From NCBI RefSeq assembly GCF_016907995.1, contig NZ_JAFBDA010000012.1, positions 1-64,000 on the forward strand: 64,000 nucleotides of DNA, written 5' to 3'. The position numbers were made by a program, and so were the translations under genes. This document shows, one piece after another, positions 26,899-35,493 of the stretch (its first letter is position 1; each line of letters opens with the position of its first letter). A model generated the notes under the pieces. The model saw nothing but the letters and a program-made list of their open reading frames with translations, did no database searches and was not told the DNA's origin. Source of the DNA: Clostridium sardiniense. GTDB lineage: Bacteria > Bacillota > Clostridia > Clostridiales > Clostridiaceae.

Positions 26899-27540
26899 AT
26901 GAGTATAGATACTAATGAAAATATAATTGAAATTAAAGATGGTGTAGATTTTGAAAGTTTAGATGGAATAGAGATATTAAAAAGTATATATAATAAGGAA
27001 TTAAACTGTAAGAAAAACATATTAGAGTGTATTGAAAAGTCAAAAGAACTTAAAAATGAAAACATATCTGATGAAAAGCGTCAAGAAGCATATAATATTA
27101 TTTATAAGAGTATAGAAGAGATGGGAAGCATAGTTAAGCCTAATACAATTATGTTTTTAAAAAATAAGCTAAAGAGTGAACTTGGAAAGTATGTTATTAA
27201 TAAGGATCCAAAAGAAACTAACCATTTTATAACTTTTTTCAAGGAAGCATATCCTGTAAATAATAGACGTAAAGATTTTACATGGGTATTGATGAACATA
27301 AACAAGATTACAGATGAACAGATTTGGACTACACTTACTTATATCAATAGATGCATATTAAAAGAGAGAAGGAAATTAGACTTAGAAGAAAAAAGAGACA
27401 TATTAAAAATGACTGAGTTACTTGTAAATAGAAATAACTTAAAGTATATAAATCAAGTTAAAAGTTTAGAGAAACTCCTTACAGCATTAAATATAAAAAT
27501 AGTTTCAAACAAAGATAGATTTAAGGTGAAAAGTAAATAA
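26899..27540 (+). CDS. Protein of unknown function, 213 residues
   Basis: No family is recognised. The ribosome site AAGGTAGG precedes the ATG. The protein is soluble, Lys/Glu/Asn-rich and predicted almost entirely helical, without a signal peptide, membrane segment or obvious catalytic motif. The segment FTWVLMNINKITDEQIWTTL near residues 134-153 is the most distinctive part. It is monocistronic, divergent from the patatin-like gene and closed by its own terminator. Confidence 0.6.
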   Translation: MSIDTNENIIEIKDGVDFESLDGIEILKSIYNKELNCKKNILECIEKSKELKNENISDEKRQEAYNIIYKSIEEMGSIVKPNTIMFLKNKLKSELGKYVINKDPKETNHFITFFKEAYPVNNRRKDFTWVLMNINKITDEQIWTTLTYINRCILKERRKLDLEEKRDILKMTELLVNRNNLKYINQVKSLEKLLTALNIKIVSNKDRFKVKSK

Positions 27541-27552
27541 TATTATCTAACT

Positions 27553-27592
27553 AAAAGCTAGGATATTTATAATATCTTAGCTTTTATATTTA
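27553..27592 (+). terminator. Intrinsic terminator
   Basis: AAAAGCTAGGATATT / AATATCTTAGCTTTT stem with one mismatch, followed by a T-rich tail. Confidence 0.72.
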
Positions 27593-27652
27593 GTAAAAAT
27601 ATATAAATTATATATAATATTAATTATTTTTTAATAAAAGATAAACAAATTG

Positions 27653-27681
27653 TTGACAGAAAAATGTTCCTATTATATTAT
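27653..27681 (+). promoter_or_regulatory. Promoter of the siderophore-uptake operon
   Basis: TTGACA (27653-27658), a 17-base spacer and TATTAT (27676-27681): a near-perfect housekeeping promoter. Confidence 0.72.
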
Positions 27682-27693
27682 ATAGATGTTGAG

Positions 27694-27708
27694 TGATAAG
27701 GATTATCA
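27694..27708 (+). promoter_or_regulatory. Fur box
   Basis: TGATAAGGATTATCA matches the 7-1-7 Fur consensus TGATAATNATTATCA at all but one of the 14 defined positions. It lies about 6 bases after the expected transcription start, so Fur with iron would block the operon. Confidence 0.78.
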
Positions 27709-27731
27709 TTTGCGATAAGAAAGGTGATTTT

Positions 27732-28667
27732 ATGAAAAAAGTATATTTAATTATAGGTATATTTATACTGTCGCTAGTTTCATTATTTATTGGAGTAGCC
27801 GATATAAATATATTTAGTATGGGAAAAGAGGAATTAAATATTCTACTAATAAGCAGAGTACCTAGACTTATTAGTATTTTAGTAGCTGGATGTGGCATGA
27901 GCATTTGTGGGGTGATAATGCAACAAATAAGTAATAATAAATTTGTCTCACCAACAACAGCAGCTACTATAGATTCAGCAAAACTTGGAGTATTATTTTC
28001 AATAATAGTATTCCAATCAGCAAGTATGATGCAAAAGATGCTATTAGCATTTATCTTTTCTTTATTTGGAACATTCATATTTATGACTATATTAAAAAAA
28101 GTTAAGGTTAAAAATACTATCTTTATTCCACTAGTAGGAATAATGGTTGGTAATGTTATAGGATCTATAACTGATTTCTTTGCATTCAAGTTTAATTTAG
28201 TTCAAAATATGGGTTCATTCTTACAAGGAAATTTCTCAAGTATTATAAAAGGAAATTATGAAATATTATTTTTAAGTATACCTATGGTTATACTAGCTTT
28301 TACATATGTACATAAATTTACATTAGTAGGTATGGGAGAAGAAATGTCTACAAATCTTGGCCTGAATTACAAAAAGGTAACTAATATTGGATTAGCTATA
28401 GTAGCGTTAATATCTGCTTTAGTAGTTATTACAGTAGGAAGTATTCCTTTTGTAGGACTTATAGTACCTAATATTGTTTCATTAGTACAAGGTGATAACT
28501 TAGCTAAAAATATGCCTATAGTTGCAGCCCTTGGATCAATATTCGTATTAGCCTGTGATGTAATTAGCAGAATAGTAATATTTCCTTATGAAGTTCCAAT
28601 TGATCTTACAGTTGGAGTAATTGGTGGAGTGATATTCCTTTACTTAATACTTAGGAGGAATAAATGA
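27732..28667 (+). CDS. Siderophore ABC transporter permease 1 (FecCD family, YclN-like)
   Basis: This is one half of a heterodimeric inner-membrane channel for an iron-siderophore. The frame opens at 27693, inside the Fur box, but AAAGGTGA before the ATG at 27732 marks the start, giving 311 residues with 8-9 hydrophobic segments. The FecCD region RVPRLISILVAGCGMSICGVIMQ and the C-terminal PFVGLIVPNIV are family hallmarks. It overlaps the next permease gene by ATGA. The order permease, permease, ATPase, binding protein equals B. subtilis yclNOPQ (petrobactin uptake). Confidence 0.88.
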   Translation: MKKVYLIIGIFILSLVSLFIGVADINIFSMGKEELNILLISRVPRLISILVAGCGMSICGVIMQQISNNKFVSPTTAATIDSAKLGVLFSIIVFQSASMMQKMLLAFIFSLFGTFIFMTILKKVKVKNTIFIPLVGIMVGNVIGSITDFFAFKFNLVQNMGSFLQGNFSSIIKGNYEILFLSIPMVILAFTYVHKFTLVGMGEEMSTNLGLNYKKVTNIGLAIVALISALVVITVGSIPFVGLIVPNIVSLVQGDNLAKNMPIVAALGSIFVLACDVISRIVIFPYEVPIDLTVGVIGGVIFLYLILRRNK

Positions 28668-29620
28668 TGAAAAGTAATAAGAAAAAATTAATAATATTAG
28701 CTTTAGCATCAATAGTCTTTGTAGCACTTTATCTATTTTGGGGACTAAATGGACAAAATTTTGATTATAATTTGAGCAAAAGAATACCTAAGGTTATAGG
28801 AATTATAGTGGCAGGTGGATCAATAGCGGTTTCTTCAATACTTTTTCAAACAATCACAAATAATAGAATAATAACACCAAGTATTATAGGTCTAGATGCA
28901 CTGTATGGACTTGTACAAACTATAGCTGTCTTCATTTTTGGATCAAGCTCTATAATGATGACAAATAATACATTGAACTTTTTAGTTTCAGGTGTACTAA
29001 TGGTTGGATTTTCATTTGTACTTTTTAACTTGTTATTTAAAAAGGGAAAACAAAATATAATGATTCTTTTATTGGTAGGAACTGTCCTTGGAGGATTATT
29101 TAGAAGCATGTCAACCTTTATGCAAGTACTTATAGACCCTAATGAATATGAGGCACTTCAAAGTAGATTATTTGCATCATTTAGTTCAATTAATACAAAG
29201 ATATTATTTATGGCGGTTGTGATAATACTTATAATATTTGCATTTCTTTATGATGAGATAAAAAAATTAGATGTTATGTCACTTGGAAGAGATCAAGCCA
29301 TAAACTTAGGTATTGACTATGATAAGTTAACTAAAAAGATATTAATAATAGTAACAGCATTAGTTGCATTATCTACAGCATTAGTTGGACCAATAACATT
29401 CCTTGGTATATTAGTTGTAAATTTAACTTATCAAATGTTTAATACATTTAGGCATAGCCTTTTATTAATTGGAAGCATTTTAATAAGTATTGTAGCACTA
29501 GTAAGTGGACAATTCTTAGTAGAAAGAGTATTTACTTTTAATACTACAATAGGAATTATTATTAATTTCATCGGTGGAATTTACTTTATATATCTTTTAT
29601 TAAAGGAGAGCAGGGTATGA
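28664..29620 (+). CDS. Siderophore ABC transporter permease 2 (FecCD family, YclO-like)
   Basis: This is the second half of the channel. The 318-residue protein has about nine membrane segments and the typical RIPKVIGIIVAGGSIAVSSILFQ region and GPITFLGILVVNL. It overlaps the preceding gene by four bases, with GGAGG upstream, and its end overlaps the ATPase gene by ATGA. Such tight coupling fits equal production of subunits of one complex. Confidence 0.88.
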   Translation: MMKSNKKKLIILALASIVFVALYLFWGLNGQNFDYNLSKRIPKVIGIIVAGGSIAVSSILFQTITNNRIITPSIIGLDALYGLVQTIAVFIFGSSSIMMTNNTLNFLVSGVLMVGFSFVLFNLLFKKGKQNIMILLLVGTVLGGLFRSMSTFMQVLIDPNEYEALQSRLFASFSSINTKILFMAVVIILIIFAFLYDEIKKLDVMSLGRDQAINLGIDYDKLTKKILIIVTALVALSTALVGPITFLGILVVNLTYQMFNTFRHSLLLIGSILISIVALVSGQFLVERVFTFNTTIGIIINFIGGIYFIYLLLKESRV

Positions 29621-30372
29621 TAGAAATAAAGAATTTAGTTAAAGTTTACGGAGATAAAAGAGTTTGTGATGACGTTTCATTTAACATAGAAAAAGGAAAA
29701 ATAACATCATTTATAGGACCCAATGGAGCAGGTAAAAGTACTGTTTTATCAATGATATCTAGACTTATGGACATGGATGAAGGAGAGGTTTTTATAGAAG
29801 GAAAGGAAATTAGAGAGTGGGACTCTAAAGAACTTTCAAAAAAGATATCTATATTAAGACAAAGCAATAATATAAACATCAGATTAACTATAAAGGAACT
29901 TGTTTCTTTTGGGAGATTTCCTTATTGTGAAGGAAAGCTTAAAAAAGAAGATGAAAAGTTAGTTGATGATGCCATTGAATATATGAAACTTACTGATATT
30001 TCAGATAAATATTTAGATGAATTAAGTGGAGGTCAAAGACAAAGAGCATATATCGCAATGATTATAGCTCAGAATACTGATTATATACTTCTTGATGAAC
30101 CCTTAAATAATCTAGACATGAAACATTCTGTTGAAATGATGAAGTTACTTAGAAAAATGGTAAATGATTTAGGAAAGACAATAGTTATTGTTTTACATGA
30201 TATTAATTTTGCATCATGCTACTCAGATAATATAGTGGCACTTAAAGATGGAAAGCTAGCTAAGAATAGTAAATCCGAAGATGTAATTAAGCAGTGTGAG
30301 TTATGCAAAATTTATGATATGGACTTTAATGTAACAGAAATAAATAATCAAAGAATATGTGTATATTTTTAG
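29617..30372 (+). CDS. Siderophore ABC transporter ATPase (YclP/FepC-like)
   Basis: The 251-residue ATPase of the importer has Walker A GPNGAGKST at 34-42, a Q-loop at ILRQSN, signature LSGGQRQRA and Walker B YILLDEPLNNLD, with a switch His in VLHDINF. It is the FepC/FhuC type that serves metal-siderophore permeases. It overlaps the upstream permease gene by four bases and ends 15 bases before the binding-protein gene. Confidence 0.92.
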   Translation: MIEIKNLVKVYGDKRVCDDVSFNIEKGKITSFIGPNGAGKSTVLSMISRLMDMDEGEVFIEGKEIREWDSKELSKKISILRQSNNINIRLTIKELVSFGRFPYCEGKLKKEDEKLVDDAIEYMKLTDISDKYLDELSGGQRQRAYIAMIIAQNTDYILLDEPLNNLDMKHSVEMMKLLRKMVNDLGKTIVIVLHDINFASCYSDNIVALKDGKLAKNSKSEDVIKQCELCKIYDMDFNVTEINNQRICVYF

Positions 30373-30387
30373 GATGGAGGAATAATA

Positions 30388-31332
30388 ATGAATAAAAAAA
30401 TAGGAATAATAGTTGGATTAATAATTGTAGTTTTAGGAGGAGCCTTTGGTTTTTCAAAACTTAAATCAAATGAAGCAAATGCTGAAGGAAAGAAAGAAAT
30501 GGTTACAGTAAGCCATAGGAAAGGTGAAACACAAGTTCCTAAAAACCCTGAAAAAGTTGTTGTTTTGGATTATGGTTCATTAGATATCATGACTTCAATA
30601 GGTAAGGAACCTGTGGGATTACCAAAGTCAGGTTTAACAAGTTACTTAAGTAAGTATAAAGATGATAAATATACTGATCTTGGAACTTTAAAAGAGTTTG
30701 ATATGGAAAAGATAAATGAATTAAAACCAGATTTAATTATTATTGAAGGCAGACAAGAAAAATTCTATGATGAATTAAATAAAATTGCACCAACTATTAT
30801 GCTTGGTACAGAAGGTAGTGATCACTTTGGATCAGTAGATAGAAATGTAAAAGCTATAGGTACTATATATGGTGTTGAAGACCAAATGAAAGAAAAGATG
30901 GATTCTTTAAATAAAAGAATGGAACAAATAGGTAAAAAGGTAAAAGCTGATAATAAAACTGCTTTAATAACAATGGTTAATGAAGGAAATATAAGTGTAT
31001 TTGGTAAAGGATCAAGATTTGGAATAATATATGATAACTTTGGATTTACTCCTGCTGATGATAAAATAGAAGTATCAAATCATGGTCAAAATATTTCATA
31101 TGAGTATTTAGTTTCAAAGAACCCAGAATACTTATTTGTTATTGATAAAGGTATAGTTGCTGGTGGAAATCAAAAGCCTGCTAAGGATGTTATAGTAAAT
31201 GATTTAACAAAGAACACTAAGGCTTATAAAGATGGCAAAATAATTTACTTAAATACTCAAGTTTGGTACTTAGGTGGTAGTGGATTAATGTCTACAGAGG
31301 CAATGATAGATGAAATAGAAAAATCTTTATAA
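30388..31332 (+). CDS. Siderophore-binding protein (YclQ-like), anchored by a helix and not lipidated
   Basis: This protein captures the iron-siderophore at the cell surface. The 314 residues match the type III periplasmic-binding fold used for catecholate siderophores (family of YclQ and FatB), with PEKVVVLDYGSLDIMTSIG near residues 53-71 and the ELKPDLIIIEGRQ segment. The N-terminus has a hydrophobic helix (about 5-22) but no lipobox. In fact the whole protein contains no cysteine, so it cannot be a lipoprotein; an uncleaved anchor or secretion is implied. It is the last gene of the Fur-controlled operon. Confidence 0.87.
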   Translation: MNKKIGIIVGLIIVVLGGAFGFSKLKSNEANAEGKKEMVTVSHRKGETQVPKNPEKVVVLDYGSLDIMTSIGKEPVGLPKSGLTSYLSKYKDDKYTDLGTLKEFDMEKINELKPDLIIIEGRQEKFYDELNKIAPTIMLGTEGSDHFGSVDRNVKAIGTIYGVEDQMKEKMDSLNKRMEQIGKKVKADNKTALITMVNEGNISVFGKGSRFGIIYDNFGFTPADDKIEVSNHGQNISYEYLVSKNPEYLFVIDKGIVAGGNQKPAKDVIVNDLTKNTKAYKDGKIIYLNTQVWYLGGSGLMSTEAMIDEIEKSL

Positions 31333-31341
31333 TTATTAAAG

Positions 31342-31373
31342 AAAGGCTCTACATTAAAGTGTAGAGCCTTTTT
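31342..31373 (+). terminator. Terminator of the siderophore operon
   Basis: AAAGGCTCTACA / TGTAGAGCCTTT stem with a short loop and a T-run. Confidence 0.85.
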
Positions 31374-31496
31374 ATAAAATGAGAAATTAAATAAAAAATA
31401 TATGAAATAGATCTAATGAAAGTAATGGATAGAACTAAGTTATATGGAAGCACTTACTAAATATTAATAAGAAGTGTTTTATATTAACATTTTTTG

Positions 31497-31525
31497 AAAA
31501 GTCACTAAAACCAGTGGCTTTTTTT
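31497..31525 (+). terminator. Second terminator-like hairpin in the gap after the siderophore operon
   Basis: AAAAGTCACT / AGTGGCTTTTTTT. It lies about 125 bases beyond the operon terminator with no gene between, so it may end a short unannotated transcript. The gap 31374-31660 holds no reading frame I can support. Confidence 0.55.
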
Positions 31526-31678
31526 GTGTAGTATATATAATATAGTTGGTGTGATATATTGTATTAATATATATATAGCTAAATGCTTATTATTATCATA
31601 GAAAAATAGTATTTAACTTATTAATTCTTTAAGTGTAATCTATAATTAAGATTAACACATATGAGAGAAGGAATTATT

Positions 31679-32503
31679 ATGAGTATAAAACTAATTTGTA
31701 TTGATATGGATGGAACTTTATTAAAAGATCAACAAACAGTGTCAAATAATAATAAGAAAGCTATAAAGGAAGCAATAAAAAGGGGCGTACATGTGGCAAT
31801 AACTACTGGAAGAGTATATGATTGTGCAAAAATGTATTCAAAAGAAATAGGTTTAAATACACCTATAATATCATCAAATGGGGCTTTTATTGGTGGAAGT
31901 AATGGAGAAGTAATTTACAATAATCCATTAAATATAGAAGAGTTAAATAAATTTTATAATGTGACTAATAAATATGGTCTAATGGCTTACCTAACAACTA
32001 ATTTTGGAGTTGTATCTGATGAAGAACTTCCAGAAAATCACGTATATAATGTTCTAAATAAAAAATTATCCGATGATGAGAAAATAAGAATAGAAACATT
32101 CAATGAGATTGATATTGCTCTAAGAGAATATGATGGGCAAATCCTAAAAGGAGTTTGTGTAGAAAAAAATCATAAAGATAAATTACTTAAAGCTAGAAAA
32201 GAACTTGAATCTTTAAATAGTAATATGGAAATTGTAGCATCTTGGGATGATAATTTTGAAATTATGGAAAAAGGAAGTACAAAGGGAGATGCAGTAAAAA
32301 AATTAGCAGAATACTTTAATATAAGTAGAGAAGAAGTTATGTGTATTGGAGACAGTGAAAATGACTTATCAATGATAGAGTATGCTGGTATTGGAGTAGC
32401 TATGGGAAATGCTATAGAAAAAGTTAAAGTTTCTGCAGACTATATTACAGATACAAATATAAATGATGGAGTCGCTAAAGCTATAGAGAAATTTGTATTG
32501 TAG
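31679..32503 (+). CDS. HAD-superfamily Cof-type phosphatase
   Basis: This is a predicted sugar-phosphate or nucleotide phosphatase of HAD subfamily IIB. AGAAGGA before ATG 31679 sets the start (274 residues). Motif I is IDMDGTLL with nucleophile Asp9 and Asp11, motif II is TTGR, and motif IV reads GDSENDLSMIEYAG. A C2B cap lies in between. Members dephosphorylate many small molecules and specificity cannot be read from sequence. It is followed 17 bases later by the oxidoreductase pair, so co-transcription is possible. Confidence 0.87.
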   Translation: MSIKLICIDMDGTLLKDQQTVSNNNKKAIKEAIKRGVHVAITTGRVYDCAKMYSKEIGLNTPIISSNGAFIGGSNGEVIYNNPLNIEELNKFYNVTNKYGLMAYLTTNFGVVSDEELPENHVYNVLNKKLSDDEKIRIETFNEIDIALREYDGQILKGVCVEKNHKDKLLKARKELESLNSNMEIVASWDDNFEIMEKGSTKGDAVKKLAEYFNISREEVMCIGDSENDLSMIEYAGIGVAMGNAIEKVKVSADYITDTNINDGVAKAIEKFVL

Positions 32504-32520
32504 GACTAGGAGGATGTAAT

Positions 32521-33945
32521 ATGAAAGATATAATTATTATTGGAGGCGGAGTTATTGGTACTTCAATTGCTAGAGAACTATCAAAGTATAAATTAAATAC
32601 GGTTTTAATTGAAAAGTATGATGATGTTGCAAGTGGTGTATCAAAAGCTAATAGTGGTATTGTACATGCTGGATATAATGAAACTTTAGGAACACTAAAG
32701 GGCAAATTAAATGTTTTAGGAAATGAAATGTTTGATGAGTTATCGAAAGATCTAGATTTTCCTTTTAAAAGGAATGGAGCATTAATATTAGCATTTTCAG
32801 AGGAGGACATGGCTAAGCTTAAAGAGCTTAAGTTTAATGGTGAAATGCTTGGCGTTAAAGGATTAGAAATTTTAAGAAGAGAAGAAGTTTTAAGTTTAGA
32901 AAATAATGTTTCTGAAAAAATTTTAGGAGCATTATATGCAAAAACTTCTGGAATTGTTAGCCCTTATGAAATGGTTATAGCATTAGCTGAAAATGCAAAT
33001 GTTAATGGTGTTGAATTTAAATTTAATTCTGAGGTTATTAATATAGAAAAAATATGTGATGGATATAAGATTACATTAAGTAATGGAGAATATTTAGAAA
33101 GTAAGTGCGTTATCAACGCAGCAGGTCTTAATGGTGACATAGTAAATAATATGATAAATGATCATCAATATAAAATAAAGGGAGTAAAGGGAGAGTATAT
33201 TTTATTTGATAAAATTGCTGGTAGATTAGTTAAGAAAACATTATTCCAAGTACCCGATAAGATAAGTAAAGGCGTTTTAGTTACACCGACTATAGATGGT
33301 AATTTAATGATTGGGCCCAATGCACATAAAGGAGCTAAAAGAGATATTAAGACAACTAAAGAAGGGTTAGGTGAAGTAATTGACAAAGCTAAAAGATCTG
33401 TATCACAATTACCTTTAAATAGAATCATAACAACATTTGTTGGGGTAAGACCATGTCTTAAAAGTGATTTTATAATAGAAGAAGTTAAGTGTGCTAAAAA
33501 CTTTATAAATGTAATAGGAATAGATTCACCAGGACTTACAGCAGCTCCTGCAATTGGAGTGTATGTTAAGAATCTAATTAAAGATAGCTTTAACTTAATT
33601 CCAAAAGATAATTTTATAAGTACAAGAAAAGGAATAATTAAGTTTGATAAATTAGGAATTACAGAAAAAAATGAATTAATAAAAAGGGATTGTAATTATG
33701 GAAAAATAGTATGTAAGTGTGAGCTTATAACAGAAGGAGAAATAATAGATGCAATAAATAGACCACTTGGAGCTAGAAGTGTTGATGCGGTTAAGAGAAG
33801 AACAAGAGCAACAATGGGTGGCTGTCAAGGTGTTGGATGCTTAATTCCTATATCAAAGATAATAGCAAGGGAACTGAATATAGACATAAGTGAAGTTATG
33901 AAAAATAAAAAAGGTTCAAATATGATAGGCTACAAGGAGGCGTAA
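32521..33945 (+). CDS. GlpA-like FAD-dependent dehydrogenase with BFD-type [2Fe-2S] domain
   Basis: The 474-residue flavoenzyme has an N-terminal Rossmann motif (IIGGGVIGTSIARELS) and a DAO-family core. A C-terminal Fer2_BFD domain carries the cysteines of VCKCELI and MGGCQGVGC, which would bind an iron-sulfur cluster. This resembles anaerobic glycerol-3-phosphate dehydrogenase subunit A and the L-2-hydroxyglutarate oxidase-like proteins of clostridia. The gene starts behind GGAGGATG. Together with the next gene it forms a two-subunit dehydrogenase; glycerol-3-phosphate is the usual guess for the substrate, not shown here. Confidence 0.82.
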   Translation: MKDIIIIGGGVIGTSIARELSKYKLNTVLIEKYDDVASGVSKANSGIVHAGYNETLGTLKGKLNVLGNEMFDELSKDLDFPFKRNGALILAFSEEDMAKLKELKFNGEMLGVKGLEILRREEVLSLENNVSEKILGALYAKTSGIVSPYEMVIALAENANVNGVEFKFNSEVINIEKICDGYKITLSNGEYLESKCVINAAGLNGDIVNNMINDHQYKIKGVKGEYILFDKIAGRLVKKTLFQVPDKISKGVLVTPTIDGNLMIGPNAHKGAKRDIKTTKEGLGEVIDKAKRSVSQLPLNRIITTFVGVRPCLKSDFIIEEVKCAKNFINVIGIDSPGLTAAPAIGVYVKNLIKDSFNLIPKDNFISTRKGIIKFDKLGITEKNELIKRDCNYGKIVCKCELITEGEIIDAINRPLGARSVDAVKRRTRATMGGCQGVGCLIPISKIIARELNIDISEVMKNKKGSNMIGYKEA

Positions 33946-33951
33946 AATAAT

Positions 33952-34857
33952 ATGAAAGTTTATGATTTAATCATAATAGGTGGAGGAGCATCAGGACTTA
34001 ATTGTGCAATATTTGCTAAAGCTGCAGGTATAGACAAGGTATTACTTATAGAGAAGGATGACGTATTAGGTGGTGCTTTAATTGGAGGAGATTATAACTT
34101 AAGTGAAAGAAGTTATTTTACAGGTAGAGACTACAGAGAAAAGAAGTTAAACGAATTTAATGGATTTAAAATAGATACATACTTAAATACAATGGTTTTA
34201 AAAATTGATTATGATAGAGAAATAGTATGTACAAGCAAAGAACGTGGGATAGAAAAGATAAAAGGAAAAGCTATAATATTAGCTAATGGTGGAAAAGAAC
34301 AAAGTAGAGATAATATGAAAGTTACTGGAGATAGATGTTCTGGAATAATGACAGTTGGTATGGCAGAAAAAATTCTAGGAATAGATGGAGTTATACCAGG
34401 TAAAGATGTAGTCTTATATGGAGTAGACAATATAAAGAAAATTTATAAGAAATTAAAGGAAAAAAATATAAATGTAAAAGGTGCAGTTTGTGATAAAGTA
34501 AGTGATGAAGTTCTTGGGCTTACAAAGAATCTTTATTTAGGATATCAATTAGAAGATATTATTGGTAACGATAGAGTTGAGATGATTAGAATAACTAAAA
34601 ATGGTGAAGAGCTTCTTTTAAAATGTGATACTTTAATAATAGCAAGACCGATGGTATCAGATGGAGTTGTAGCAATGAGAAGTGGAATAGAATTAAATTC
34701 ATCAACATCAGGGGCGGCAGTTAATGAGCAATATATGACTTCAAAAAATGGAGTATTTGCTTGCGGAAATGGAATTTACATTCATGCTTCAATGGAAGAA
34801 TTGTTAGAAGAAGCTAAAAAGGTTGTAGAAAATGTTAAAAACTTTATAAATAGATAA
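33952..34857 (+). CDS. NAD(P)/FAD-dependent oxidoreductase partner subunit
   Basis: The 301-residue flavoprotein starts six bases after its partner, behind AGGAGG. It has the dinucleotide motif IIGGGASGLNCAIFAKAAG near residues 7-25, a pyridine-nucleotide-disulfide-oxidoreductase fold, and a C-terminal ATG-like segment GVFACGNG. In clostridia this pair is normally followed by a small DUF1667 gene; none is present here. The pair probably transfers electrons from the dehydrogenase to NAD or another acceptor (inference). Confidence 0.82.
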   Translation: MKVYDLIIIGGGASGLNCAIFAKAAGIDKVLLIEKDDVLGGALIGGDYNLSERSYFTGRDYREKKLNEFNGFKIDTYLNTMVLKIDYDREIVCTSKERGIEKIKGKAIILANGGKEQSRDNMKVTGDRCSGIMTVGMAEKILGIDGVIPGKDVVLYGVDNIKKIYKKLKEKNINVKGAVCDKVSDEVLGLTKNLYLGYQLEDIIGNDRVEMIRITKNGEELLLKCDTLIIARPMVSDGVVAMRSGIELNSSTSGAAVNEQYMTSKNGVFACGNGIYIHASMEELLEEAKKVVENVKNFINR

Positions 34858-34895
34858 TAGTTTTATATATAATACATATAGAATTATAGAATATT

Positions 34896-34936
34896 AAAAA
34901 ATCATAGATTTTTATCTATGGTTTTTTATTTTTTTA
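34896..34936 (+). terminator. Terminator after the oxidoreductase pair
   Basis: AAAAAATCATAGA / TCTATGGTTTTTT stem followed by a long T-run. Confidence 0.78.
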
Positions 34937-35493
34937 TTAAAAAAGATAATAATAATTAGAAAAATCTAATGTATAATTTTGTGCTCTTTATGTATTTTTT
35001 TTACATAATAAAATATAAGAAATAGGTGTAATTAAATGAAATTCATTAAATTACCTAGGAAATATATAAAGATAAAGTAAAAATATTAAATAAGAGTTTT
35101 TTATTATGAAATTAAGCTAATCATAGAAATGATATGAAGTATCAATACTTTGAAAAGTATATTTAGTATTTTAATATTTATAAATAAGAAATTATATAAA
35201 ATATTTTGTGCAATAATTTTGGGTAATCTAAGTATAAAAATGAATAAAAACTACATTGAAGATGGCTATATTATAATGATTGACAAGAAAATGGAAAACA
35301 ATTACAATAATCTTCGATGATACTTAGAAATAAATTAAATAATAATTATAGTTTAGTTGAAAATTCGACAACATGATATATATGGTTTATTTAGTGCAGC
35401 TTAGTTATGTTCATAATTATTAAGATGGGGACTTAAATTTTTATTGTTAACTAATTTATATTAATAATAAACAATCTATGAGGGGGAAATTTA
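34937..35493. other. Long leader region upstream of the GH101 gene
   Basis: No gene is seen in these 557 bases. The region holds the strong promoter at 35280 and a 5' untranslated leader of about 180 bases. I looked for VirR boxes and for paired palindromes and found none that convinced me. Confidence 0.5.
35280..35308 (+). promoter_or_regulatory. Promoter of the GH101/GH33 mucin-degradation genes
   Basis: TTGACA (35280-35285), exactly 17 bases, then TACAAT (35303-35308). It is a near-consensus promoter and gives a leader of about 180 bases. Confidence 0.65.

Noticed and set aside
27620..28189. Open frame of 189 codons on the minus strand over the first siderophore permease gene
   Set aside because: It covers the promoter, the Fur box and a well-supported permease gene on the other strand. 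The sequence shows no domain and is the usual shadow of a membrane protein.
32481..32810. Open frame of 109 codons opposite the GlpA-like gene
   Set aside because: Antisense to the conserved FAD-binding region and without start signals.
35381..35430. VirR-box-like sequence (AGTTATGTTCAT) upstream of GH101
   Set aside because: It lacks the paired CCAGTT cores and spacing of real VirR boxes.
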